Source: Paralvinella palmiformis
Taxonomy: Eukaryota; Annelida; Polychaeta; Terebellida; Alvinellidae
Assembly: GCA_025642065.1 (NCBI GenBank)
Contig: JAODUP010001142.1
Coordinates: 1-64,000 of the forward strand
DNA: 64,000 bases
Direction of reading: 5' to 3'
Positions within the stretch are counted from its first letter, which is position 1; the number at the start of each line of letters is the position of its first letter. Made by a program: the position numbers and the translations under genes. The notes below the pieces were generated by a model that was given only the letters and a program-made list of their open reading frames with translations, searched no databases and was not told the DNA's origin. This document shows, piece by piece, positions 46,731-57,652 of the stretch.

Positions 46731-46772
<42 letters not shown>
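46729..46772. repeat. (TA)n microsatellite at the LINE 3' end
   Basis: Directly follows the terminal stem of L2-like element 3, suggesting it grew from the element's own tail. Confidence 0.93.
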
Positions 46773-46774
<2 letters not shown>

Positions 46775-46775
<1 letters not shown>

Positions 46776-48115
46776 AATCAGAGTTCAAACCAATGTCATA
46801 TTCACCGCCGTTTAAGACTCTTTTGTGAAAATTATTTGCTAACACACAGAAAAACACACACGTTCACATTCGGTTTTATTTATATAGATTTCAACATTAC
46901 AAAAAGTAACTCCTTTTGCTTTTTCTTGGTAAGTATTTAATCCATTTTCTCATACTGTATATACTACATTTTATTGACTATCTTTTACAAATATATTAGA
47001 GCATATTTAAATGCAATTTTTAATTTTAGGCTATTCGGTCCAATGCCTAGCTTTGGCGCATATTCGGTAATGCGGCAATTTCACCGCCATTCAGTATTTA
47101 GTAAAGCCGTCACTGACAGATCCTGGACGAAGCGATGTGACTGGATATTTTGTTTACATTACTATTTTTTTCATCTCTGTGCTTCATGGCCTGATTAGCA
47201 TTTAGATTCTTGTCGTTGAGGTTAGTAGGTATAGCTTTTGTATTGTAACACGTTTGGTATTTTGTTGCTAATTTTTATAATATATGATAGCTCGAAGGAT
47301 TGATATACCAGTCATAATCAGAAGAAAAAAAGATGGACCACATAGTCATGATAGTGACATACATAGATGATAGAATGATAGATATTCATATTGAGGTCTA
47401 TTGATTTTACGCACATGTGATCAGACTTACATTGATGATACATTTTCGTTTCAAAATCAGCTGTCAAAAATGGTGCTTGGTTACCGGCGGCGCCGCTTAA
47501 CGCATTGGGTGGATGTCCTTCACCTTGAAACTTGTCCTTGCCACCTTGTCACTTGTGCAATCACTACAACACTAGTATATCTTATTATCTAACTGTAGTC
47601 TGCATTTTAATAAAAGTGGCAAATTGTGTCATTGTTTTATAATGATGCTTTAGAGCAATCTTACAATGTGTTATCTGAAGTGAAATAAATTATTTCTAAG
47701 TGTCATTAAATACTCAGTATCACAATAGACTGAAAGTCTGAATAGTCAGTAGACTAGGAGTAGGAATATGTTTATGCCTCAGTAAACAGTTATTTTTGTT
47801 AAAATATACTTATATGAATAAATCCAGTTAATGGCTGCTCCACTTTATCTAGATCTGCTGAGTATGTAGTAAATGTACACTGTAATGAAATCAACAAAGA
47901 TGCAACGTTTTCATAACCTTTTCGAAAAGACACTGTAACCATTAAAAACCTGGTTTTTAAAGATCACTCTTTACACAGGGTTGTTCTGTAAGAGATAAGA
48001 TTTTGTACATAAACTGGGTTTCTATATATTAAATTTAGTAACAGGTTGTATAGATTTTATACTTCTATCTTACTTAGTGATTATATGAATAAATTAGACC
48101 CAATATTTCTAGGAA
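46775..48115. other. Intergenic, no gene seen
   Basis: Short open frames only. No domain or repeat recognised. Confidence 0.35.
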
Positions 48116-48127
48116 CTGTCTACACAT

Positions 48128-48565
48128 GTCGGGCCATACGTTTAGACCCCAAGTCTAAACGTGAGTGAGGATGTGGTTGCATCTGTTTTTGTGCGAGGAT
48201 GCGCATGCAACTCTTTTTGAAATGATAATGGCTCAGTTAGTTCTAGTTCGATAGAATGGCACAGGAAATGCTGCCCTAATGTTTTCTTAAACTACAGGTT
48301 TAATCAATTAAATGACTACATAATTATCATACTTGTAGAGCTTATGTATGTCAACACATACGCATAAAAAAAGCTCATGCATGTTTAAACCCCAGTACTA
48401 AAGATACTGCAGTTAGAGTAATACATTGACCTGAACCGTTTTCTTTCAGGTCACTAGACTAATGCCATTAAAACTACAAATTGTGTAACCGGAAATAAAA
48501 ACATAAGCATGCGCATAATGGCTCACATATGTTTAGACTACAGGTCTGAACTTACGGCTCACGTA
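48128..48565. mobile_element. Possible MITE with palindromic ends
   Basis: Left end ACGTTTAGACCCCAAGTC, TAAACGT is itself a palindrome. The right end (about 48530-48560, ATGTTTAGACTACAGGTCTG) is a diverged inverted copy. No coding capacity. Boundaries and target duplication uncertain. Confidence 0.35.
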
Positions 48566-48569
48566 TGCC

Positions 48570-49790
48570 TAGCCACTCCCATATAGTTAACCTGTCTTGT
48601 ATTGTAATAAACTTATACAGATGGTAATTAAGTTGTTTTTTATTTACATTAGAAACATTCACAAAATATATAACTGCATCTAAACCATTAATTACTTCTT
48701 TTAAAATATATTGGTTAATGTAGATAATAGTACGAAATTTGAATCATCAATTCAATTCTTTTATTTCAACATTCATAATTTTAATGAAAGCAAACACATA
48801 TAGAATGTTGGAAAGGAGGATGCTTAAAGCATTGCTTATTTAATGTAGTCAAGATATCTTTATTGATCCCTGAAATTTAAGTCATTTAAAATATAAAACA
48901 ATTGATCACTAAGTGGCTTGAAAATATGGCTAAATAGTGACCAAAATGTACTATCAAAGGCTCAGTAGTAATTGACAATATTTGTCAATATGTCTAATTA
49001 CTTCTAAGTCATTGACTTCATATACCGTTCATTGAATGTTTAATCAAGTCATTAATTTAAGTTTGAGGTCCTACGTATACATTAACAGTTTGTGCAAACG
49101 ATCGTTATAATTTGCCTTGATCTATTGACAGTATACAAAACACATTGGTACGAATTATGAAACAAAACTATTTCCTGTGATCAAAACATCACCTGGAAAT
49201 ACTGCAGGGGAAAGTTCAGATTTTTAGGTCGGCTTAATGGATGGTACTACCATAAATCATGATATTTTAGGTCTAAAATACTATCTCGGCTTAATCATCA
49301 TTAACTTAATGGCCAGGACCTACAGTATTTACCCCCACAAGCCCTATCATCTCATATAACTACTCACCCCACAACCACACAGCCTTAGATTTCCCAGACA
49401 CATTGCACCAGAAAGCAACATAATTATATGATTATATTTTTTGTATTGTGAGAGACTTAATTGCAAAATAAATATAAAGTTAAGGCCCCTGTTATAATGC
49501 AGTCATTGGAGTCCATAATCTGTCAACTGCTTATAGGTGAAGCGAGACAGAGCATAGTTCGGGGTGGGTGAGAATAGGGAGTCCATGTATTCAACTCATT
49601 TTGCACCATCCTTGAAGATTACGCACAAATGTTCCCAGTAATTGTTTAATCATTTATTGACTTCAACATAAATATGACCCCAGTGTTTGTGTGGAAAATA
49701 AAATGTTTCTGCAAAATTGCACAGAAAGTAACAGCCATATTCAAACATATTCATCCACCAGAAATAGTGCATGTTTTTCAGATGATGGTA
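48570..49790. other. Intergenic, no gene seen
   Basis: AT-rich; no exon or repeat recognised. Confidence 0.35.
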
Positions 49791-50034
49791 GCAACCAGAC
49801 ATGGGGTCAATTCCATTTGGTCAATTTAACATCAAACTTATCAATTCCAATTTCGCTTTTTTCTGACTCTTTTTGCCTAATACTTTTTACCATGAGTACC
49901 TACTTGGAATACCTACTCTGAGTAGTTTATATTCCAAGTAGGATTGTCATGGAATATTTGTTTCTGAATTAAATGGTAAATTAATTTGTGGATTTTTTTG
50001 TCCGTTCTAAACATTGATCTGGGGTAAATTCCTA

Positions 50035-50255
50035 AATAGTAATATCTCTATATGTATTACAGGTATGCTATGTGGTGGTGTCACAGTGTTGTGGGTGGAG
50101 CCCACTGTATCCAGACCATTTTAATTGGTTAAATGCTCACATGGGGTGCCACACTCAGTGTGCATATCTGATATATATATATATAAGGATCTGGATCAAT
50201 TTGATTTCAGCATATTGGTAACAGCACATGTAAGTGTTAACGGTGTAAAAAATTG
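50035..50255. repeat. Internal direct repeat copy 1
   Basis: ATATCTCTATATGTATTACAG, GGTATGCTATGTGGTGGTGT, GGAGCCCACTGTATCCAG, TTTTAATTGGTTAAATGC and TAAGTGTTAACGG; repeated at 50910-51130. Confidence 0.88.
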
Positions 50256-50909
50256 CAAAAGCCTAACCACAAGGCGCTTTTAGCTAAAGAGATATTTGAT
50301 GGTATCAAGTGGTGGGTCATAGTCTTGGATGCATCCCCATGTAAAAGTGTATTTTGTAATAATCAAAGATGTGTTTATATTCCACTGTCCAGTAGGAGCC
50401 TTGAACCAAATGTTTATGCTTTGTTCAGCCCATGTCAGATCTTGTGTTTATTTTCATAACCTGGCTGGGTACTAAACCACTTACATATGGTAAGTTCACA
50501 AAAGATATCAAATGATTATGTTAGGTCTGGGGACAGGCTATAGTAGTCACAGTTTTTAGAGAGGAGGGGGGTAAATGTATGCTCCAGATTGGCATTCCCA
50601 TTGAGATAATAAAATTAATAGGGGAGACTGGAGGTCTGATTGCTATGAAAGATATCTTGATGTATCAATTCCAATGAGAACACAAGTAAAGTCAACATTT
50701 GCTATATCCTACTAATAAGTACTCTCTACTAAAAGAAATGTTGTAAATAAAATATGTTATGTGTAGAATTTCATAATGCACCGTTGGTTAAACAATTTAA
50801 TGTATTTTACACAATGTATGCTGCCTGTATTAATTAAAGAGAATTGTACACATAAATGTTGCATTTTGTTGAATTTATTGCCCGCTCTAAACATTAAAAG
50901 GGGTGGGGT

Positions 50910-51130
50910 CTAAATAGCAATATCTCTATATAGATTACAGGTATGCTATGTGGTGGTGTCACAGTCTTTTGGGCGGAGCCCATATTATCCAGACCATTTT
51001 AATTGGTTAAACACTCATGTAGGGTGCCACAGTCGGTATGCTTATCTGATATATATATATCAAAGTTCTGGATCATTTTGATTCCACTATATTGGTAATC
51101 CCAAATGTAAGTGTTAACGTGGTAAAAATG
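50910..51130. repeat. Internal direct repeat copy 2
   Basis: Roughly 85-90% like copy 1 by eye, including the central ATATATATATA tract and the flanking CTCTAAACATT motif that precedes both copies. Confidence 0.88.
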
Positions 51131-51278
51131 GTAAATTAATTTGTGAATTAAATTTTTTTGTAGGAAACTTCAATTCCAATTAAAAAATTCCAATTCAGAA
51201 TTTCTCAATTCCATATTTCTAAATAATCAATTTTGGAATTGACCATCAATTCCAGAATTGAATTGACCCCATGTCTGG

Positions 51279-51335
51279 TAGATGATTATTGGTGTTTTAT
51301 GGCCACTTTGTGCATATGGTAGGATAAATGGGCCT
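51279..51335. repeat. SINE family 1 fragment
   Basis: GATGATTATTGGTGTTTTATGG, CCACTTTGTGCATATGGTAG, GATAAATGGGCC matches the left part of family 1; the tRNA-like end is missing. Confidence 0.55.
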
Positions 51336-51647
51336 CTTTTATACACAAAATATGATTTCTAATTGCAATAAATAAAATATACACAATAGCTGTGTATTAA
51401 CAAGTAGAATCAAACTTATTTAGTAGGTCGAGTCACACAATAAATGAGAGTTTGTTTGGCTGATTGAGCCAAGGTGGTGTGTAATTAAGTTTGTCATCAA
51501 TAAATCTACTCCTGTGTTAGTTGTGGCTGTTGGCTATGTTTTTACGTGTGAATTACAAACAGTGAAAATGCATTCAAATTATTTATAAAAAAAGATCAGT
51601 CAGTGGCTGATTTCATGACATTTCGTGTAAAAATAGTCGGTCTGGGA

Positions 51648-53185
51648 TAGGGATGCGACAATTAATCGCGGTTCATGAAATTCGCAGTTTTAGTCGTTCA
51701 GTTCGATTCACATTTTCAATTTGCAAACTGCTGTTTATTTAGATTTTTTTAAATGGCATGTAACTCTTCCATAGTGCTCGATTCCGCATCACTTGATATT
51801 TGCATGGGCTATCCCACATCAAACGCTGTCAGCATAGCAATGCAAAGAAACGGTTCTCAGTAATTTGTCTAAGCCTCCAAAATCATATAAATCATTTATT
51901 TGAAAGGATTTCGGCCACCTGATGACAGAAACAGAAATTAAAAAAGAACTAACTGTCTGTAGGATTGTAATGTACATCTGGAAAAACTACAAACATGATA
52001 GAGCATTTAAACAAACACCACCCAAAATATTCGTCAAATTTGTCTTCATTTTTGCAAATTTTGGGTTCATCTACACGTGTATCTGACAGTGACAGCAAGT
52101 CACTTTCCCATCCCGTAGCAAAGCAACAGACTTTGAAAGAAACATTACATGTTAAACATAAGATGCTGTTGAACTCTCCACGAATGATTGCCATCACAAA
52201 CCAAATCGGGAAATTCATAGTGACAGATCTGAGACCATACACAGTAACTAGTGGTGAAGCGAGGATTTAAATTGCTCCTACATGTTCTGGAGCCAAAGTA
52301 TGAGGCATGCCATATAGGCCCTACAACTTTTATGAGTTGCCAGTTAATTAAATAGAGTGAGGTGGGTAGTTACAGAACGTTAGTAATCAATCTGTATTAA
52401 ATATTTTCTCTAATAACTGGAACTGGAAGTCTCCACTTAAGTTCTGTATTTCATATGTGGGCTTAACTAATAACTAAAGCTAAGTTAGGTATATGTTCCT
52501 GAAGCAATTTTTATGTTTCTGCTATTTCTTTTTACTAAAGTTAGTACTTGTATTTGTAACTAGTGTATTAATATTCATGTGTCTGAATTTATTTTTGAAT
52601 TTGAATTTTAACTTCTTCAAGTCAGTCAACAAGAGTCCACTTTATCCTCCGGTAGTGAGGTTGCTGCTCTGATGAGCCAGCCATCTCTATCTGGCTTTCC
52701 TAGCATTCAGTCACTAGTTAGGCAGGAAGATAACTCTGAACCCGTTCCTTTTCATATGGAAGTAGAACTGGAACAACATCTGCATGGGTGGAATCTGATT
52801 CAAACGATTCAGATGTTGATGAACCAAAGCCAGAGAAAACTGCATTAGAGGATTTATTTGGGCCAGGTGTTCTGATGACAGGTGTTAGTGAGTCCACAAC
52901 TCAATCATTGATATCACAAATATACCATGAGCTTGCCTGATACAGGAAGGGGATCCCCCTTCCGCTGAAGTATTCTGCCACAGACTGGTGGAGGAAGAAA
53001 TCCTCTGCTGGGCAAACTGGCCCAGTGTTAACTCGCCATCCATGGGACTTCAGTTCCATATGAGAGGGTTTTCTCAATAGCAGGCAGAGCACTGAGGACC
53101 AACCTCATACCCAGTAATGTGGATATGTTTGTCTTTCTAAACAAAAAGATATCTTTAGTTCATGAAGTCATTTAAGATGATGGTT
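51648..53185 (+). pseudogene. Degraded, internally deleted ZBED/BED-finger hAT transposase
   Basis: The left end TAGGGATGCGACAATTAATC resembles many hAT termini. A BED-finger trace follows: KDFGHLMTETE, then CRIV (second Cys lost) and MIEHLNKHHPKYSSNLSSF with the His pair. Next QTLKETLHVKHKMLLNSPRM and GKFIVTDLRPYTV, the usual D-L-R-P-Y segment. The catalytic core is missing. Near 53040-53160 the C-terminal dimerisation region appears across broken frames: VPYERVFSIAGRALRTNL, NVDMFVFLNKKISLVHEV. The span is far too short for a full hAT transposase, so a large internal deletion occurred before or after decay. Confidence 0.75.
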
Positions 53186-53552
53186 ATGTAGTTTAGATAT
53201 TACCAAAAAGGTATTTTTATTTTCTAGTTAAGACATGTTTTGTCATTTTTATCATAAATTCAATTTACAGTTATTCTATAAGTAGCTTAGATATTACCAA
53301 GTGTTTATTAAAAAAAATGTTGGTGCATATGATTTTTTTCTGTGATGTAGAAGAGTTTGTGAGAGACTTAACTAGCTGAACAGTATTTTAAGTAGTTATT
53401 AAAAGCAAAAAAAATCTAAATAAAGCATGCAATCAAATTAAAAACATTTACTTGGTGCAATAATCATGACAGCTTGTGGTGATGAACTTGTTGGTGTGGA
53501 TGGCTCTGTTAAAAATGGGCTGTTGGTGGCCACGTGTTGCTGTAGATCGGGG

Positions 53553-54725
53553 CAGGCAAAAGACTGGTCAATAAGGCTATTAACCAGACCAGTGGTCAAT
53601 ACTGGCTAAACTTTTACTGGTCAATTAAAAGATCCCCTTTATAAGGTGGCATTACATGTGCTCATTCTTATATTGAATATTTGTTCAAATGATATTGCTT
53701 AGCGTATAACTTTATTGTATTGTCTATCAGTATGATGTATATCAATCAGTAGCGTAGCCAGTATAATTCTACATTCCGTTAATATTGCCATTGCCACACA
53801 ATCATGATAATCCTCTCAGGTGCATAGAGAAGTGGCTTCTCATTGTTGGCTTTTAATTAACTTCACAGTTCTAAATACATGGACATAGAGAGGTATGGTT
53901 CTAATATATGAAAAGTGACACTTTAGAGGGGGGGGGGGATTGCCACAGATTGGGAGATTACCGGTGCCTATAAAAGCATGGGTATTATAATTCACATATC
54001 ATAGTGAGCTCCGGTGGCCTAGCGGTTAAGCACCCGGCACTTGGTGCCAACGGTCGCAGGTTCGAACCCCATAAGAGGTTGAAACTTTTCCAGGGGTTAA
54101 TTTCTCGGCTCACTACATCGTGGGTGGCTGACCACGTTAAATGGCGCTGCCGTCTCCACTGAATTATTTAAAATAAAGGGGGACGTTAAAAACCCCCCTG
54201 AGGACGTAAAACACTCTGGCAGTGACCACCCTCAGGGTATTTCGGCTCCATCTTTACGTACTGCTCCCCTGTGAGTGGTGGAGGAGGAGGTCTCTCAACC
54301 ACTCTAACATAGAGGCTGTGCTGATTAAGCGACAGCCTGGGGATTCTCCCCGAACAACAAAACCAGCCTTCACATATCATATGTGCCTAAAACAATTTTC
54401 CAGTGAATACTATCTAATGCTACCAGTGACATTATTAATATTGTTAATCTGTCTTCACTTTATGGCTCAACGCAATCAAGCCCAGTAGAGCCAGTGTGGA
54501 ACCTTTTTGACGCGGTTGAAGCCAGTAAGACCACAGTCAAGTGCAAAGACCGTTGTATCACTAAGAACCCATAGAGAGAAGTGCTCAGAATCTATAATAT
54601 CACAACAGTGGTTAATACAATATTCGAAAATTTCATTGACCAGTATTGACTGACTTTTTAAGTATATAAACCAGGGCAGTTTTAACTGGTTAAAACCAGG
54701 GGTGGTTTTTATCGGCCAGTCCTGC
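53553..54725. mobile_element. Candidate MITE containing a nested SINE
   Basis: Left side CAGGCAAAAGACTGGTCAATAA and right side (reverse complement) CAGGACTGGCCGATAAAAACC are imperfect inverted ends. ACTGGTC/GACCAGT-type words cluster next to both. The flanks TGCTGTAGATC and TGCTGTATATC could be a target duplication. About 800 bp without the SINE. Boundaries tentative. Confidence 0.45.
54004..54368 (+). mobile_element. tRNA-derived SINE with perfect 13-bp target-site duplication
   Basis: Flanked on both sides by TTCACATATCATA (53991-54003 and 54369-54381). The head is tRNA-like: GTGGCCTAGCGGTTAAGC (A box), CCAACGGTCGCAGG, GGTTCGAACCCC (B box). The body holds AATTTCTCGGCTCACTACAT, GGCTGACCACGTTAAATGGC, CCACCCTCAGGGTATTTC and GGAGGAGGAGGTCTCTC, ending ACAACAAAACCAGCC. 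The perfect duplication indicates a recent insertion. A family distinct from the two older SINE families here. Confidence 0.9.
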
Positions 54726-56284
54726 TGTATATCCAGGTGATCTTTATGTCGTTAATTAGTTGGCTGGGTAGGGTAGGCATTGGTGTGGCAGTTACACCAT
54801 GGCAATGATGAGCACTTGTGAAAATTGGGGTGATGTGCTCAGTAGGAAGGAATGGTAAACACATTAGACCACAAATAGACTTGCCTTTGTATGCGTGTTT
54901 GTAACTGATTAATTGTTACCTTGACAACAAAACAACAATTGAACAAAGAATTAATTATAACCTCCAAGCACTAACAAAAGGCCTCTCACTTTTATAAGTA
55001 TGTTGGCAAGGTATCTTGTGTGTGACTAAAATATTGGATTATAAATCATGGTGAATCTGGTAAAGTGAACTTAACTATACCGTAATCATTACATGATTGC
55101 TAGTTGATAGTATCTGAGTCACGTTTGAAGAACCTTACTAGGTCTAGATGTTAAAATCTCCATTGTCTAATGTCTATGACTCTATAAAGCTATGGTATTC
55201 TTCTGTGTATACTGTACACTTTTTTCCTTGTCTGTTTTAGGGCGCATGGTATATAAAATTGTCAGACTGATATATTTTATTGCCAAGTTTATAACTACCC
55301 ATGACTTTTTTCATTGATTGGCTAGCATATGCATTGCTATTTATAATACTGTAAACTTAATTGACTGTGTTAATGGTTATTATAATAAATCACTTAATTT
55401 CCCTTGTTTGTCTAATTATTATCATTTATCACCTTTAATTACCAAATTATCAAAAGGATAATTGTACAAGGTGTGAACATCAATTACTACCATAAAAACT
55501 TGCAAAACACCTTGACTCATAATATGTGCATCATATTTCGTTGATATCACTGCTCACAGTTGAGACAAGTTAGTTTATTAATTATAACATCAGAGCAATT
55601 ACGAAAGGAAATCAAAGGTTGTGGCAAACAGCTTTTGATATTTTTGTGGACCTTGGGAGCAAAATCTGTATCTATAGCCACGAATGCCATCATACGTGTA
55701 GGGTGTACGTCATTAAACTACTAACAGCTGCTGGTAACCTAAAGAGACCATCGATTCTCCTGATCATCAGGTCGGTGAAAACCGCACGGGGGTGCATTAC
55801 AGAAGAAATGGTGCGCAAGTCCAGCTGTAGATTTTCCCGCTTTATCCTGCACATTATACACCAAAACTAGGTTTTTCCAGCCATTTTTCTGGTCAGAAAT
55901 GTTCCATCATTTATTCGTTATACACGAATATGCGCTATACATGGAAGAATATGGTACATTCTCCTACTGAAATACACATAGTCATCATACACGTGGAATG
56001 ATTGCTTGATTCTCATCATTATGTAACAGATCAAGTATTAATTCCAGTTAGACGCACACTAAACATAATATATATAAATGTTGTCACGGTGATTGTCAGC
56101 GTATTATTTTCCTAACCAGTACTTATAGTTACAAACAATTCTAAAACTGAAGTTAACAATTTCTTGATGTAAAAGGTACTGGATGTGTATTAAACTATTA
56201 TTATTCATTTGTATTTATTCTCATGGTCAGGTTGTTGGTTTGATTTGTTATACATTTACGCGTGAAATATTTGGATTAGCAATA
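54382..56284. other. Intergenic, no gene seen
   Basis: Apart from the right end of the candidate MITE, nothing recognisable. The open frame at 55619-55870 lies in a slightly GC-richer patch but shows no domain. Confidence 0.35.
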
Positions 56285-56292
56285 TTTTACAT

Positions 56293-57039
56293 CAGGGTTG
56301 GCAGGTTTAACCCGCCTGCTAGGCTAAACTCGGGTTTAACCCGGATTGGGCTAAACCCCCATTTTAGGCTAAACTGGGTTAAACCTGGGTTAAGCTCATT
56401 TTTAGGCATAATGCACTAATTGATTCAAGAAAACCAACTAAATGCAAATTAAACATTTATCGTCTATATTGAACACACAAATAACAATATACTACGCAAA
56501 ACAATAATAAAAGTGTTCAGATATTCACCAGTCAGATAGAGGATTAAGTGAAGCCACTGGCATTGCATAGTCAACCACAGTTTGGTATACTAGCATTATA
56601 GTCAAAGGCAGTGCACTTTCTAATTGTTTCTGGTTATCCAATTGCTGAATAGATAAATTCACCTCCTGGGCTTCAGAAGCCAATTTAACAAACAAGCTCA
56701 ACCAATCATAGAACAGATCAATTGGTTTATATATATTTAGCCACCAACAAATATAATTATATAATTACTACAGTGTAATAGTGTCTAATTGTTTCCACCA
56801 ACAACATAATATTTCAAATATTAGATTATGTGATTAGTGCAAATTGTTAGCATCTTAACAACATCTTTAAAATGCATACCAAACAACTACTCTTCCTGTT
56901 CATAAAATGTTTGAATTTGTGAGTCAATATACTGTATTCTGAGAAAAACCTAGTTTAACCCAGGTTAAACTAGTAAGACCCAGGTTTAACCCGCTGGGCT
57001 GGGCTAAACCAGTTTAATCCGGGTTAAACTCCAACCCTG
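56293..57039. mobile_element. hAT-type MITE with perfect 8-bp target duplication TTTTACAT
   Basis: CAGGGTTGG at the left and CCAACCCTG at the right, flanked by TTTTACAT at 56285-56292 and 57040-57047. Both ends carry dense arrays of a GGTTTAACC/GGCTAAACC-type word, about seven in the left ~110 bp and six in the right ~100 bp, in both orientations. These are probably transposase-binding subterminal repeats. The 550-bp middle is AT-rich and non-coding. Confidence 0.93.
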
Positions 57040-57541
57040 TTTTACATTTAGCTGATAGCACACAGTTTACTTTGGGTTCCATTTGCCAGAACAAAATAGA
57101 TCTTCCCTTCAGAAGCCTCTATGGTGAAATAACTATTCACTTGCGCTCTTGATTAAAAGATGCTGTAACCCTGCCTTAACCTTAACACTAAGTATCACAC
57201 TAACTCATGAAAAAGCAACTACGTGAATCAGATTCACTTTTATACTAAACTTTAAAAAAAATGTGTATGGTGTATTACAGATAAAAGAATGTTTCCTGAT
57301 TTTTAAATTGAAAATATGTAATTTGAAACTGAATATGCCATTTCTGAAATAGAAACTATTGTTTGAAAAGAAATTTAGCTTTCTAAACAGAAAATGTGCC
57401 CAAGGAACAGTTAAAATGTTTTTTTTTTAAATAGGTGATCATTGTCCTCACATGGGATTTAAGTGTTGAAGAACTGTTGAATTAAAAGTAATGTTGAAGT
57501 ACTGTGTCATTGTTGTGCTTCAGGTGTATAGCAACCAGAAG

Positions 57542-57652
57542 ATGAAGTTTGCTATGATAAGGAGGTTAGCTGCTATCGGCTCATTGTCGGGTACCAGTCT
57601 GGCATTATTCATGTGGGGATTCCCCAAGTATCAGGAATATAAAAAAATTAAG
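57542..57652 (+). CDS. GPD2: GPD2 coding exon 1
   Basis: The exon probably begins at 57524 after acceptor TGCTTCAG, implying an upstream untranslated exon. Start chosen at MKFAMIRRL; the in-frame ATG at 57491 lies in the presumed intron. Donor AAG/GTATTC, 37 codons, phase 0. Confidence 0.88.

Larger units (their letters stand above)
49796..51277. mobile_element. Non-autonomous DNA transposon with 18-bp terminal inverted repeats
   Basis: Begins CAGACATGGGGTCAATTC and ends GAATTGACCCCATGTCTG, an 18-bp perfect inverted repeat. Both subterminal zones are crowded with CAATTCC/GGAATTG motifs. Inside are two direct ~225-bp copies (50035-50255 and 50910-51130). No transposase found. The right end lies next to a SINE family 1 fragment. 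Confidence 0.82.

Noticed and set aside
54007..54080. Functional tRNA gene
   Set aside because: A and B boxes are present, but the sequence is the head of a 365-bp SINE with its own target duplication, and no full cloverleaf acceptor stem can be closed.
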